A DNA stretch of 6,172 nucleotides, from assembly GCA_964459065.1 (NCBI GenBank), contig CAYWMN010000231.1:1-6172 (forward strand), read 5' to 3'. The position numbers and the translations under genes are program-made. The stretch comes from JAMCXS01 sp964459065 (GTDB lineage: Bacteria > Acidobacteriota > Terriglobia > UBA7540). A model generated the notes under the pieces. The model was not told where the DNA came from, did not search any database, and saw only the letters and a list, made by a program, of their open reading frames with translations. Numbering within the stretch: the first letter of the stretch is position 1; each line of letters starts with the position of its first letter. Positions 1 to 6,172 of this stretch are shown one piece after another.

Positions 1-2605
1 GTGAGCCGTTACTGTACTCCCCCGTGGCCGGGTTGTAGAAAGTCTTGTTAAATGCCGTTCTTATCTTTGCCGCTAACGCACCAAAATCCTTGGCGTCGGC
101 CTCTTTATGGAGAAGCGTTGCGTTCCGGACCATCAATTGCAGCAAATGATAAAAATAAGCTGAGCCCAGCAAAGTATGGTCTGTTTGTCGTGCCGGATTT
201 TTTGAATGGATCAAGGTCAGCGATTTGGGAGGTACGCACCAGTCGCCATAAACATCCCGCGGCATGAGATCGCCTTTCATATAAGTGTGCATGTGAGCGA
301 TCCATCTCTTCATCCCCTGGTAATGCTGTTCGATCACCCGAAGATCGGCGTATTGCCGGTAAAGGTGATCAGCCACAATAAAGAAGCTGGCCGGCCAGGT
401 GACATTATCGCTATAGAAAGGCCAGTACGCGGGACAAACGTCGCTGACGCTGCCCTTCGGAGTTTGCGAATCCTCGATGTCGGCCACCCACTTTGCATAA
501 AAGGCCGCGACATCAAACAGGTACGTCTCACCTCGGCTTTCAGCCGAGCGGTCACCCAGCCAGCCTTGCCGTTCGTCGCGCTGCGGGCAATCGGTCGGAA
601 TGCTCCGGTAGTTGCCGCGTGTACCCCAGAGAACGTTCTTGTGAATCCGGTTGATCAAAGGGTCCGAGGTGTTGAATTGGGCGTGCTCAGCGAGGGCGTC
701 GTGGACAACCCGGCCTTCCAGGTTGGCGGGGGTGGGTTTCCCGGGAAAGCCCGTTAGTTCCACATAGCGAAAACCGTGATATACAAAGCGGGGCTCGTAA
801 ATCTCCGTTCCTTGACCCTTGAGCGTATAAACATCCGTAGCCCGAGCTGATCGGAGGTTATTGGTATAAAGAGTGCCATCGCCTCGAAGGGTCTCCGCAT
901 GGCGAAGGGTAACTTTTGTGCCCCTCGGGCCCGAGACGGTCAACCTGCACCAGCCAACCATGTTCTGGCCCATGTCGAAGACATAATGATGGGGCCTTGG
1001 TTCAGTTATCCTGACAGGCTTCAAAGTCTGCATAACACGGATCGGATCAATCATTTGAGCTGCCAGGGTTCCTGTCGGGGCTTCGACCTGCTTGGCTTGC
1101 TGCCAGGCGGAATCATCGAAGCCAGGCTCGCTCCAGCCCTCCATCTGTTTGGTGGCGTCGTACACCTCGCCGTCGTAAACATTGTTGGAACGGATAGGTC
1201 CTTCGGTGGTGAGTTTCCAGCTTCCATTACTTACAATTCTCTGCACCGTGCCGTCTCGATGCTCAAGCTCCAGTTGAAGCAGCAGCTTCGGGTAGCCGAA
1301 GCTGCGAGTGCGCGTGGGGGCATTGACGCGGGGAGCAAAGAAACGCCCGTTGCCCAGCATCACTCCAAGAGTGTTATCACCCTCTTTCACGCCATTCGTG
1401 ACGTCGAAGGTCATGTAAAAGACCCGCTTATCGTAACCGCTCAGTGCCGGGACCAGCACGTCTTCAGACACTTTGTTTCCGTTTAAGTACGCTTCAAACA
1501 GGCCCAGGCCACACAGATAAAGAGTGGCGCGTTGGACTGAACTCTCCACCCGAAAGTCCTTGCGAAGCATTCTGGCGGGCAGGACCCGGTGCTCCGCCCA
1601 GCCGACGTCTCCCCAGGGAGCCATGCCATAGTTGCCGATCTCTTGGGCGGGTTCCCACTCGGAACTGTTAAAGCCGGTTTGATTCCAGCCACTGATGGCT
1701 GATTGCGATACATGCCACCGGTGGTCCGTGGGGATCGCCACCTGCTTTTCCCCAACGACATTCATCTGAAGCGAGGCGATCATTCCCGAGGGTCCGCCGC
1801 TCGACTCCTCGACAGCAACACCAAGAACGTTGTCGCCCGGCTTCAGCAAATGAGTGACGTCGCGCGAAATGGGAGCCTTAATTCCTTTGCCTTTTGCGGC
1901 TATTTTCCCGTTGATGTAAAGTGTTGAATCGCCCGAAGCAACCACAAACAGCATGGCATCAACGACGGGACTTCGTCCTTGCGGAACCTTGAGCGCTCGC
2001 CGGAAGTATCGTGTGCCGGTTCCACTGTTCGATGACCAGATCCAGCGTGCGCGCATGAGCCCTTGCGGTTTGCCCTCGCCACCGTTCAACCCAATCCACT
2101 GGCCTTTCCAGTCCTCGCCGTTGAGCAGTCCCATCGACCAGACGCCGGTTTCACTCCACGGCGAGGGCTTTCCGAATTGATCCCAGACCCGCACTTTCCA
2201 CCATGCTGGCCTGCCTGACGCGAGAGGCTTTCCTTCATACCCCAATTGCGTTGATTGAGAGGATTGAACCTTCCCGGTATCCCACAGGTCACCTTGGCCA
2301 GAGCGCAGCAGTCCTTCGCTGCTGGCAACAAGGATGCGGTATGCTGTCTGCGTCTGCGCGCGGGCTCCGGGGACAATTGATTGCAGGATCCAATGCAGCC
2401 TCGGCTGCCGGGCATCAATGCCGACGGGATCCTTGCGGTATTCACAACGCAAATCGACGGGCTTTATTGACCCTGAGTTTGAAGCCTCTTCCGAAAAATC
2501 GAGACTTGTGGCTCGCGAAAGTCCGCTGAATACTGCTAGACCTCCTCCTGCAACAGCGGTTTCCTTCAGAAATTCACGTCGAGATTTATTGCCTCGCTTG
2601 GCCAT
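1..2605 (-). CDS. Tat-exported GH78 alpha-L-rhamnosidase, C-terminus cut by window edge
   Basis: The product hydrolyses terminal alpha-L-rhamnose with inversion, outside the cytoplasm. The frame is open from the ATG at 2605 to the left edge, giving 868 residues. An N-terminal Tat signal carries SRREFLK (residues 8-14), a hydrophobic stretch (about 16-29) and a likely cleavage near SRA (30-32). Next comes an Ig-like domain (about 50-150, opening VDLRCEY), a first beta-sandwich (about 184-290), and the Bac_rhamnosid_N sandwich (from about 346, with FEAYLNG and GNGRFF). The Bac_rhamnosid domain follows, with FDMGQNMVGW around 545, and then the six-hairpin catalytic barrel from about 645. The family signature TDCPQRDERQGWLGD lies near 671-685. 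By family knowledge the Glu of RDER, E678, is the general acid. VTWPA (near W737) and GDW (787-789) also fit GH78. Family members usually run 900-1100 residues, so the general-base Glu and the C-terminal beta domain lie outside the window. I see no frameshift. It is probably transcribed separately, because 662 bases separate it from the transporter. The exact rhamnoside substrate cannot be read from sequence. Confidence 0.93.
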   Translation of the reverse strand, partial: MAKRGNKSRREFLKETAVAGGGLAVFSGLSRATSLDFSEEASNSGSIKPVDLRCEYRKDPVGIDARQPRLHWILQSIVPGARAQTQTAYRILVASSEGLLRSGQGDLWDTGKVQSSQSTQLGYEGKPLASGRPAWWKVRVWDQFGKPSPWSETGVWSMGLLNGEDWKGQWIGLNGGEGKPQGLMRARWIWSSNSGTGTRYFRRALKVPQGRSPVVDAMLFVVASGDSTLYINGKIAAKGKGIKAPISRDVTHLLKPGDNVLGVAVEESSGGPSGMIASLQMNVVGEKQVAIPTDHRWHVSQSAISGWNQTGFNSSEWEPAQEIGNYGMAPWGDVGWAEHRVLPARMLRKDFRVESSVQRATLYLCGLGLFEAYLNGNKVSEDVLVPALSGYDKRVFYMTFDVTNGVKEGDNTLGVMLGNGRFFAPRVNAPTRTRSFGYPKLLLQLELEHRDGTVQRIVSNGSWKLTTEGPIRSNNVYDGEVYDATKQMEGWSEPGFDDSAWQQAKQVEAPTGTLAAQMIDPIRVMQTLKPVRITEPRPHHYVFDMGQNMVGWCRLTVSGPRGTKVTLRHAETLRGDGTLYTNNLRSARATDVYTLKGQGTEIYEPRFVYHGFRYVELTGFPGKPTPANLEGRVVHDALAEHAQFNTSDPLINRIHKNVLWGTRGNYRSIPTDCPQRDERQGWLGDRSAESRGETYLFDVAAFYAKWVADIEDSQTPKGSVSDVCPAYWPFYSDNVTWPASFFIVADHLYRQYADLRVIEQHYQGMKRWIAHMHTYMKGDLMPRDVYGDWCVPPKSLTLIHSKNPARQTDHTLLGSAYFYHLLQLMVRNATLLHKEADAKDFGALAAKIRTAFNKTFYNPATGEYSNGS

Positions 2606-2614
2606 ACGAAAATT

Positions 2615-2618
2615 CTCC
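2615..2618 (-). promoter_or_regulatory. Ribosome binding site deciding the rhamnosidase start
   Basis: GGAG lies 9 bases upstream of the ATG at 2605. An alternative in-frame ATG at 2620 would add only five residues (MENFR) and is preceded by a pyrimidine-rich stretch with no Shine-Dalgarno match. The start at 2605 is therefore preferred. Both starts leave the twin-arginine motif at a normal distance from the N-terminus. Confidence 0.55.
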
Positions 2619-2620
2619 AT

Positions 2621-3267
2621 GGGTTAGAAAGAAAGATTGGCGTTGTCATTACAAAACTGATGCTAGCACGATAGGAAGCAAAAGATATGACGCGTGCCCG
2701 GGAACGTAAAGAAAATGATCCGGCGCTTCTCTCCGGGTTGAGTGGTCGAAAGCGTCCCCTCACCGTGGAATGTGTTGGCTCAAACGGACGTGAGCGGGCG
2801 GCAAGTCCCGAAGGGCCGTTAATGGCGCCCAAAATTTGCCATCTTTTTCAAGGCAGGAGGAACGGAACTGTTATTTGCTTGGCCGCCCCATATCCCTCCT
2901 GTCAAAAACAAGTGTAGGGGGACGCGGTCAAGCTAAGCCGGAAGGAGTGCAAGGGGTTGGCCGATCCTGGGTTCGGAGACCAAACTGGCGCTGCTATCTG
3001 CGCCGGGGGTTTGGTTGTTTCCGGGAAAGCCAGCCAAGTTCCTTGGAATCTGGTAGCGGGGGATCGGACTCTTTCGATGCAAAGCCCATCCTGTGCGGCT
3101 CATTCTGACGCGGGCCAGGGGACCACGGCAAAGACTATGGCATAGAAGACCTTCATCAAGGGCCTCACTTTCGCCGATGTGGCCGGTCGGCCTTTCGTGT
3201 GTGGCACCTCGGCCTTAGCAGATGAGCATTCAAATACCATCCCGTTTGCGCAAAGCAGCCGGGGAGA
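2621..3267. other. Long intergenic region with no supported gene
   Basis: This stretch separates the transporter stop from the rhamnosidase leader. Open frames on both strands are short, overlapping and without family resemblance. I found no tRNA, no named riboswitch and no insertion-sequence ends. Small symmetrical elements are visible. A perfect 8-base palindrome TGCTAGCA lies at 2661-2668, about 56 bases before the rhamnosidase ATG. TTTCC-G-GGAAA lies at 3018-3028 and CCAAG-TTC-CTTGG at 3034-3046. GGCCG-GT-CGGCC starts near 3181. None is followed by a T-run good enough to call a terminator. The rhamnosidase promoter must lie near the left end, but no box pair with proper spacing stands out. 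A short signal-peptide-like frame lies at 3100-3156; it is treated under findings. Confidence 0.6.
2661..2668. promoter_or_regulatory. Candidate operator palindrome upstream of the rhamnosidase
   Basis: TGCTAGCA is a perfect 8-base palindrome placed between the rhamnosidase start and the rest of the intergenic region, where a repressor could act. The flanking bases do not extend the symmetry. A palindrome this short can arise by chance, so this is a weak regulatory candidate only. Confidence 0.12.
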
Positions 3268-4563
3268 TCAAGCTTCTTTCGCTGGCAAACTAACGGTTAG
3301 GGGGCGATCAGGGTCGACAATCAGCCAAGCAAGGCTGCCAACAGCGCAAAAGCCTGCGGCAATCAGAAATGACGCCATCCAGCCCAGATGAATAGCGATG
3401 ATGGGCGTGAGCACTCCAGTGATGGCGCTGCCGGCCTGCGCCCACATGTTCATAAAGCCTGATACCGAGCCCGCAGAAGGGCCTCCCAGGTCTGCTGAGA
3501 GGGCCCAGTACGAGCTTTGAGACAGGTAAAGCGCCCCCGCTCCGCCTGCCATAATCAGGGCTCCCACCGTTGCACTCGCTGCAAGCGCCCCCAGCGTGAG
3601 CAGGACCGCTGCGAGACCAAGCCCAAACACAGCAACACCGCAACGGCCGGCCCGCCTTCCCCATCGCCGGCTGACCGCATCGCTGATCAGGCCTCCCAGG
3701 GCGGAACACGCAGACATCGCGATAAGCGGCAGCATCGTGTACAGGGAGCCCTTCTTGAGCGTTAGTCCTCGCACCGTTGTGAGGTAGATAAAGAACCACG
3801 TCAAAAAGATGTACGCCACGTAACCGTAACAGAAATAGCTGATAGTGATTCCCCAGACGTCCTTGCTTTTGAGAATCGCAGACCAGGGGACACGACCTTT
3901 TAGGGTGACTTTCTGGTCCAGGGCCCCTTCGCGGATTATTTCGAGTTCTTGCGGGTTTACGGACGGATGTTCTTCGGGCCGGTCCCGCGCCAGCCTGTAC
4001 CACCCAAGCCCAACAAACAGACCAATGAAGCCGCAGATAAAAAATGCTTCCCGCCACCCGAAGTAAACCATAATCGCCACAATGATGGGAGGCGTGATCG
4101 CTGCTCCTGCTCCTACTCCTGCAAAGATGATCCCGTTTGCAAGCCCGCGTTCGACCTTGGGGACCCAGTCCGCCATCCAGCGGTTTGAGCTCGGATACAT
4201 GACGGACTCGCCGGCGCCCAGCATAAATCGGACCAGCAGGAAAACCAGCAGCGCGCCGGCCATGCTGAGAGGAACGGAGGCCGTCAAGATCGTGAACACC
4301 GCCCACCAGATCGCTCCGAAGGTGAGCGTGCGGCGCGGTCCAAAGCGGTCGGCAGCCCAGCCTCCGACCAGTTGAAATGCTCCGTAGCCAACGGTGAAGG
4401 CGCTAAAGACCAGACCTAGCTCGGGTTCCGACAGGTGAAAATCCGTGGCGATGGTGTGGCCCGCGATCGATATATTGACACGGTCCAGATAGCTTACAGC
4501 CCCCACCAAGGCGATCCACCAGACCAGCCGCCAACGCACTCGACTCGCTCCAGTTGACTCCAT
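3268..4563 (-). CDS. MFS transporter of the anion:cation symporter (ACS) type
   Basis: This inner-membrane carrier has 431 residues and about 12 hydrophobic helices, and is probably a proton-driven importer of a sugar acid or similar small anion. Helix 1 carries YLDRVNIS (D27, R28), the ACS hallmark. The loop between helices 2 and 3 has the MFS signature GGWAADRFGPRR (67-78). Helix 4 has RFMLGAGES with E119. By my alignment from memory, D27 and E119 match the two proton-coupling acids of Escherichia coli DgoT (D46 and E133). Other ACS features are YPSSNRWMADWVPKVER (123-139) and a charged central loop (about 185-230). The start at 4563 is chosen because GGAGGG precedes it; an in-frame ATG at 4647 would add 28 polar residues and has no ribosome binding site. 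The AT-rich stretch at about 4690-4720 could hold the promoter. ACS substrates include hexuronates, aldonates, glucarate and phthalate, so the substrate here is open. The nearby rhamnosidase suggests plant cell-wall sugar acids, by inference. Confidence 0.92.
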   Translation of the reverse strand: MESTGASRVRWRLVWWIALVGAVSYLDRVNISIAGHTIATDFHLSEPELGLVFSAFTVGYGAFQLVGGWAADRFGPRRTLTFGAIWWAVFTILTASVPLSMAGALLVFLLVRFMLGAGESVMYPSSNRWMADWVPKVERGLANGIIFAGVGAGAAITPPIIVAIMVYFGWREAFFICGFIGLFVGLGWYRLARDRPEEHPSVNPQELEIIREGALDQKVTLKGRVPWSAILKSKDVWGITISYFCYGYVAYIFLTWFFIYLTTVRGLTLKKGSLYTMLPLIAMSACSALGGLISDAVSRRWGRRAGRCGVAVFGLGLAAVLLTLGALAASATVGALIMAGGAGALYLSQSSYWALSADLGGPSAGSVSGFMNMWAQAGSAITGVLTPIIAIHLGWMASFLIAAGFCAVGSLAWLIVDPDRPLTVSLPAKEA

Positions 4564-4566
4564 CAG

Positions 4567-4572
4567 CCCTCC
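4567..4572 (-). promoter_or_regulatory. Ribosome binding site of the transporter
   Basis: GGAGGG lies 3 bases before the ATG at 4563, so the GGAG core is 5 bases away. It supports that start over the in-frame ATG at 4647, which lacks any purine-rich leader. The start at 4563 also puts helix 1 at the usual distance from the N-terminus for ACS carriers. Confidence 0.6.
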
Positions 4573-4731
4573 ATCAATTGCAGGACGCAATGCTTCGAGC
4601 GTCGCGGGATTGCCACTCCGGTTGGTGGGCTTATCCGACGCGCACACATGGGAGAATGTTATTTCTTTTTCCCGTACGGGTCCAGGACCTAAGAATACTT
4701 AAAGATAAAATCGAGAAAATTGACGTTGCGA

Positions 4732-4761
4732 CGGGCGTCTTTCAAGATGGCGAAACGCCCG
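4732..4761 (-). terminator. Hairpin downstream of the unknown gene, possible terminator
   Basis: Perfect 7-base arms CGGGCGT and ACGCCCG (4755-4761 and 4732-4738) enclose a 16-base loop that can pair further (TTTC with GAAA). The hairpin begins 37 bases after the stop of the 417-residue gene. A true U-tract does not follow at once; T-rich sequence begins about 10 bases later. It is therefore a weak intrinsic terminator or an mRNA 3'-end stabiliser, and it suggests that the transporter may have its own promoter in the AT-rich stretch beyond. In the plus direction no T-run follows. Confidence 0.4.
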
Positions 4762-4798
4762 AGTGTGCTCCGCTTCGCGCGTCGGTTGTGTCCTGCGT

Positions 4799-6052
4799 TC
4801 ACTCGTGGCTGCCTTGCCGCACGCCCGCTGCATCTGTTGGTGACAACCGGCACTTTGCCGCGTCGTACATCTGCTGGCGGTTTACGGATCGGACATTTTC
4901 AATGATCCATTCGCGAATCCGCTTGCCATCGGCGTTCTCCTGCGGGGCAGAGTTGAAGTCCAGTTTCACGTTTAACTGGTCTTCAAGTTCAGATGCGATG
5001 ATCGGCCAGACCACGCCAACATCCGCCGTAACGGGAATGCTGCCTTCAAGTCGCGCAAACCCGGACATCTCCATGCGAAACGGCATCCCGGTCTGCTTGG
5101 TTTTGGGCAGTCCCTCATTGACCGCTCTTTGCACTTCCGACCCCTGGCGCTCACAATTCCAGGCAGCTTCAAGATTGGAATCAAGATCGATCCTGACCAG
5201 CGTTTTGCCTTCCAGGCTGTACGTTGGAAGATGATCCCAGGCGGCCCAGATGCCGTGGCCGGTATAAGTCTCGAAAGGCCCGTCATGGATTTCCTGGGAC
5301 AGTGCAATGGCGGATTCCACTATGACATCGGCCTGTGCGAGCAGGTCCGCCACAAGACGCGCCCGGCGGCTCAAGCAGATGGCATCTCCGATGGCCAGTC
5401 CCACGGCTCCGCCTCCAATCAGTTGCGGAATCGAGACCAGTACCGGCACGCCGCGCCGGGCCGCAGCTCCGATCATGGTCATCGGATCGGCCCCAAGTCC
5501 GGCAATGTGTTCAACCGTGGTTCCATACTGTTTTGCGAGGTCCTGGGCCTCACGCGCCAGACGCTCGGTGCGCCATCCCATTGGCCAGGCCATATTGCCG
5601 GCGGCCTTGATGATGGTACTGCCGGTACGGCCCTGTAGCCGGTCATAGAGTTCCCATCCGGCGCTGAACTCCTGGCGGAGCTCGGCTTGCTCCTGGCCGG
5701 ACAGCATCGTAATCTCAAAAATCCTTCCGCGCGGCAAAAAAGCTGCGGGAAGACCGAGATCCTCACCTTCTTCAATGGGGATGCGCTTGACGCGGTCCAG
5801 CGTGCCCGCCATCTCATGGGCCACCACGGCCGAACTTGTGATGACGCCGTCGACAATTTCTTTGCGGATTAATTCCGCAATCAGCGTTGTGACGCCTTCG
5901 TGGATGTTCGGCCCGCTGCCCGTGACAACCACAACGGAACGGCCCTTCAGCTTGGCTTCTGCAATCTTCCGGGCGGCGAGATCCAACTTCTCTCTTTGTG
6001 ACTGGGCAAGGGAGGTGCGGAGGGTACTGATCAACTTAGGTTCGGATTTCAT
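4799..6052 (-). CDS. Conserved-looking protein of unknown function, deoxyhypusine-synthase-like Rossmann fold suspected
   Basis: I cannot assign this 417-residue protein to a named family. It has no signal peptide and no membrane helices, so it should be cytoplasmic. Residues 38-95 show a beta strand (SVVVVTGSG), then GPNIHEG (47-53), LIAELIRKEIVDGVITSSAVVAHE (57-80) and GTLDRV. This is the order seen at the start of the C-terminal domain of AgrE/ArgZ-type (LOR/SDH, TIGR00300) proteins: VTGP, His-x-Gly, LIR, VDALL, A-V-H-E/D. Later come GADP (187-190), a glycine-rich LIGGGAVGLAIGDA (211-224), ADVIVES (241-247), TGHGIWAAWDHLP (264-276), TLVRIDLDSN (284-293) and VTADVG (341-346). These parallel that domain's MLATMLHSIAVGNLLP, VCVDINP and GLVTDV stretches. 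The resemblance is from memory and remote. The start at 6052 overlaps the upstream stop as ATGA, implying translational coupling with the KdsB-like gene. The substrate is unknown; a nucleotide- or NAD-binding role is inference. Confidence 0.85.
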   Translation of the reverse strand: MKSEPKLISTLRTSLAQSQREKLDLAARKIAEAKLKGRSVVVVTGSGPNIHEGVTTLIAELIRKEIVDGVITSSAVVAHEMAGTLDRVKRIPIEEGEDLGLPAAFLPRGRIFEITMLSGQEQAELRQEFSAGWELYDRLQGRTGSTIIKAAGNMAWPMGWRTERLAREAQDLAKQYGTTVEHIAGLGADPMTMIGAAARRGVPVLVSIPQLIGGGAVGLAIGDAICLSRRARLVADLLAQADVIVESAIALSQEIHDGPFETYTGHGIWAAWDHLPTYSLEGKTLVRIDLDSNLEAAWNCERQGSEVQRAVNEGLPKTKQTGMPFRMEMSGFARLEGSIPVTADVGVVWPIIASELEDQLNVKLDFNSAPQENADGKRIREWIIENVRSVNRQQMYDAAKCRLSPTDAAGVRQGSHE

Positions 6053-6172
6053 CTGTCACATCCCATCTCTACCAACCCGGTAGCCATAATCCGCCGGACT
6101 CGTTCGAGATCCTGCGGTGTATCGACTGAAAGGTAAGGGCATGTGCACTGAGTTTCAACCACTCGGATGGGA
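6049..6172 (-). CDS. KdsB-like 3-deoxy-manno-octulosonate cytidylyltransferase, C-terminal tail only
   Basis: Only the last 40 residues are visible; the rest lies beyond the right edge. They contain SVDTPQDLERVRRIM, which matches the closing helix region of KdsB enzymes (VDTPEDLERVR in E. coli). KdsB activates Kdo with CTP to CMP-Kdo for lipopolysaccharide core assembly in the cytoplasm. The Asp of VDTP (codon 6121-6123) corresponds, as I recall, to the metal-binding D235 of E. coli KdsB. Two closely spaced cysteines (Gln-Cys-Thr-Cys-Pro) precede it, where many KdsB proteins have a variable linker. About 12 residues follow the usual end of the family. The TGA stop overlaps the ATG of the next gene. 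A related CMP-sugar synthetase with another 3-deoxy sugar acid is possible, because the diagnostic N-terminal half is not seen. Confidence 0.72.
   Translation of the reverse strand, partial: PIRVVETQCTCPYLSVDTPQDLERVRRIMATGLVEMGCDR

Noticed and set aside
170..260. Possible frameshift near the left end of the rhamnosidase
   Set aside because: Codon-by-codon reading from 260 to the edge stays open and gives GDWCVPP, then a stretch typical of GH78 (GSAYFYH), so no break is present.
206..757. Plus-strand open frame of 183 codons
   Set aside because: It is antisense to the GH78 catalytic domain, whose signature motifs read cleanly on the minus strand.
899..1486. Plus-strand open frame of 195 codons
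   Set aside because: It is antisense to the Bac_rhamnosid domains; no start signal or recognisable motif.
2687..3145. Overlapping plus-strand frames in the intergenic region
   Set aside because: All are under 91 codons, lack convincing ribosome binding sites and show no protein-like pattern or known family match.
3178..3195. GGCCG-GT-CGGCC palindrome followed by TTT, considered as a transporter terminator
   Set aside because: The two-base loop is too small for a stable hairpin, and the T-run is short and on the wrong side for the minus-strand transporter.
3308..4306. Minus-strand open frame of 332 codons in another frame
   Set aside because: It is a shifted reading of the transporter gene: low hydrophobicity, odd Arg/His/Gly-rich composition and no MFS signature.
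4554..5234. Plus-strand open frame of 226 codons
   Set aside because: It lies antisense to the unknown gene and its downstream spacer, shows no family motifs, and the opposite strand has a coherent coupled gene.

Overview
The window reads almost entirely on the minus strand. It holds four protein genes: two are cut by the window edges and two are complete. In transcription order (right to left) they are: the C-terminal tail of a KdsB-like sugar cytidylyltransferase; a 417-residue protein of no family I can name, fused to it by a 4-base ATGA stop/start overlap; a 431-residue ACS-type major facilitator transporter; and a large Tat-exported GH78 alpha-L-rhamnosidase that runs off the left edge with at least 868 residues visible. 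Nothing on the plus strand is supported as coding; its open frames are antisense shadows.

Region by region: positions 1-2605 are the rhamnosidase. Positions 2606-3267 are a long non-coding stretch with no convincing gene; it includes the rhamnosidase leader. Positions 3268-4563 are the transporter. Positions 4564-4798 are a spacer with a GC-rich hairpin just downstream of the unknown gene and an AT-rich stretch that probably holds the transporter promoter. Positions 4799-6052 are the unknown gene, and 6049-6172 are the cytidylyltransferase tail.

Organism: a Gram-negative bacterium is indicated by the CMP-Kdo synthetase-like gene, since Kdo belongs to the lipopolysaccharide core. The Tat-exported GH78 enzyme, the sugar-acid type transporter, the fairly GC-rich sequence and the loose gene spacing fit a soil polysaccharide degrader. 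Acidobacteriota is my best guess, with Verrucomicrobiota or Planctomycetota as alternatives. This is an inference from style, not from a marker gene.

How the genes may work together: the rhamnosidase would release L-rhamnose outside the cytoplasm from plant or microbial rhamnose-containing glycans. The ACS transporter would import a small organic anion, typically a sugar acid. The KdsB-like/unknown pair is tightly coupled and should share a pathway, perhaps handling a 3-deoxy-2-keto sugar acid. The link between that pair and the transporter/rhamnosidase pair rests only on adjacency. The most novel item is the unknown 417-residue protein, whose motif order recalls the deoxyhypusine-synthase-like Rossmann domain at the C-terminus of the AgrE/ArgZ (LOR/SDH) family.
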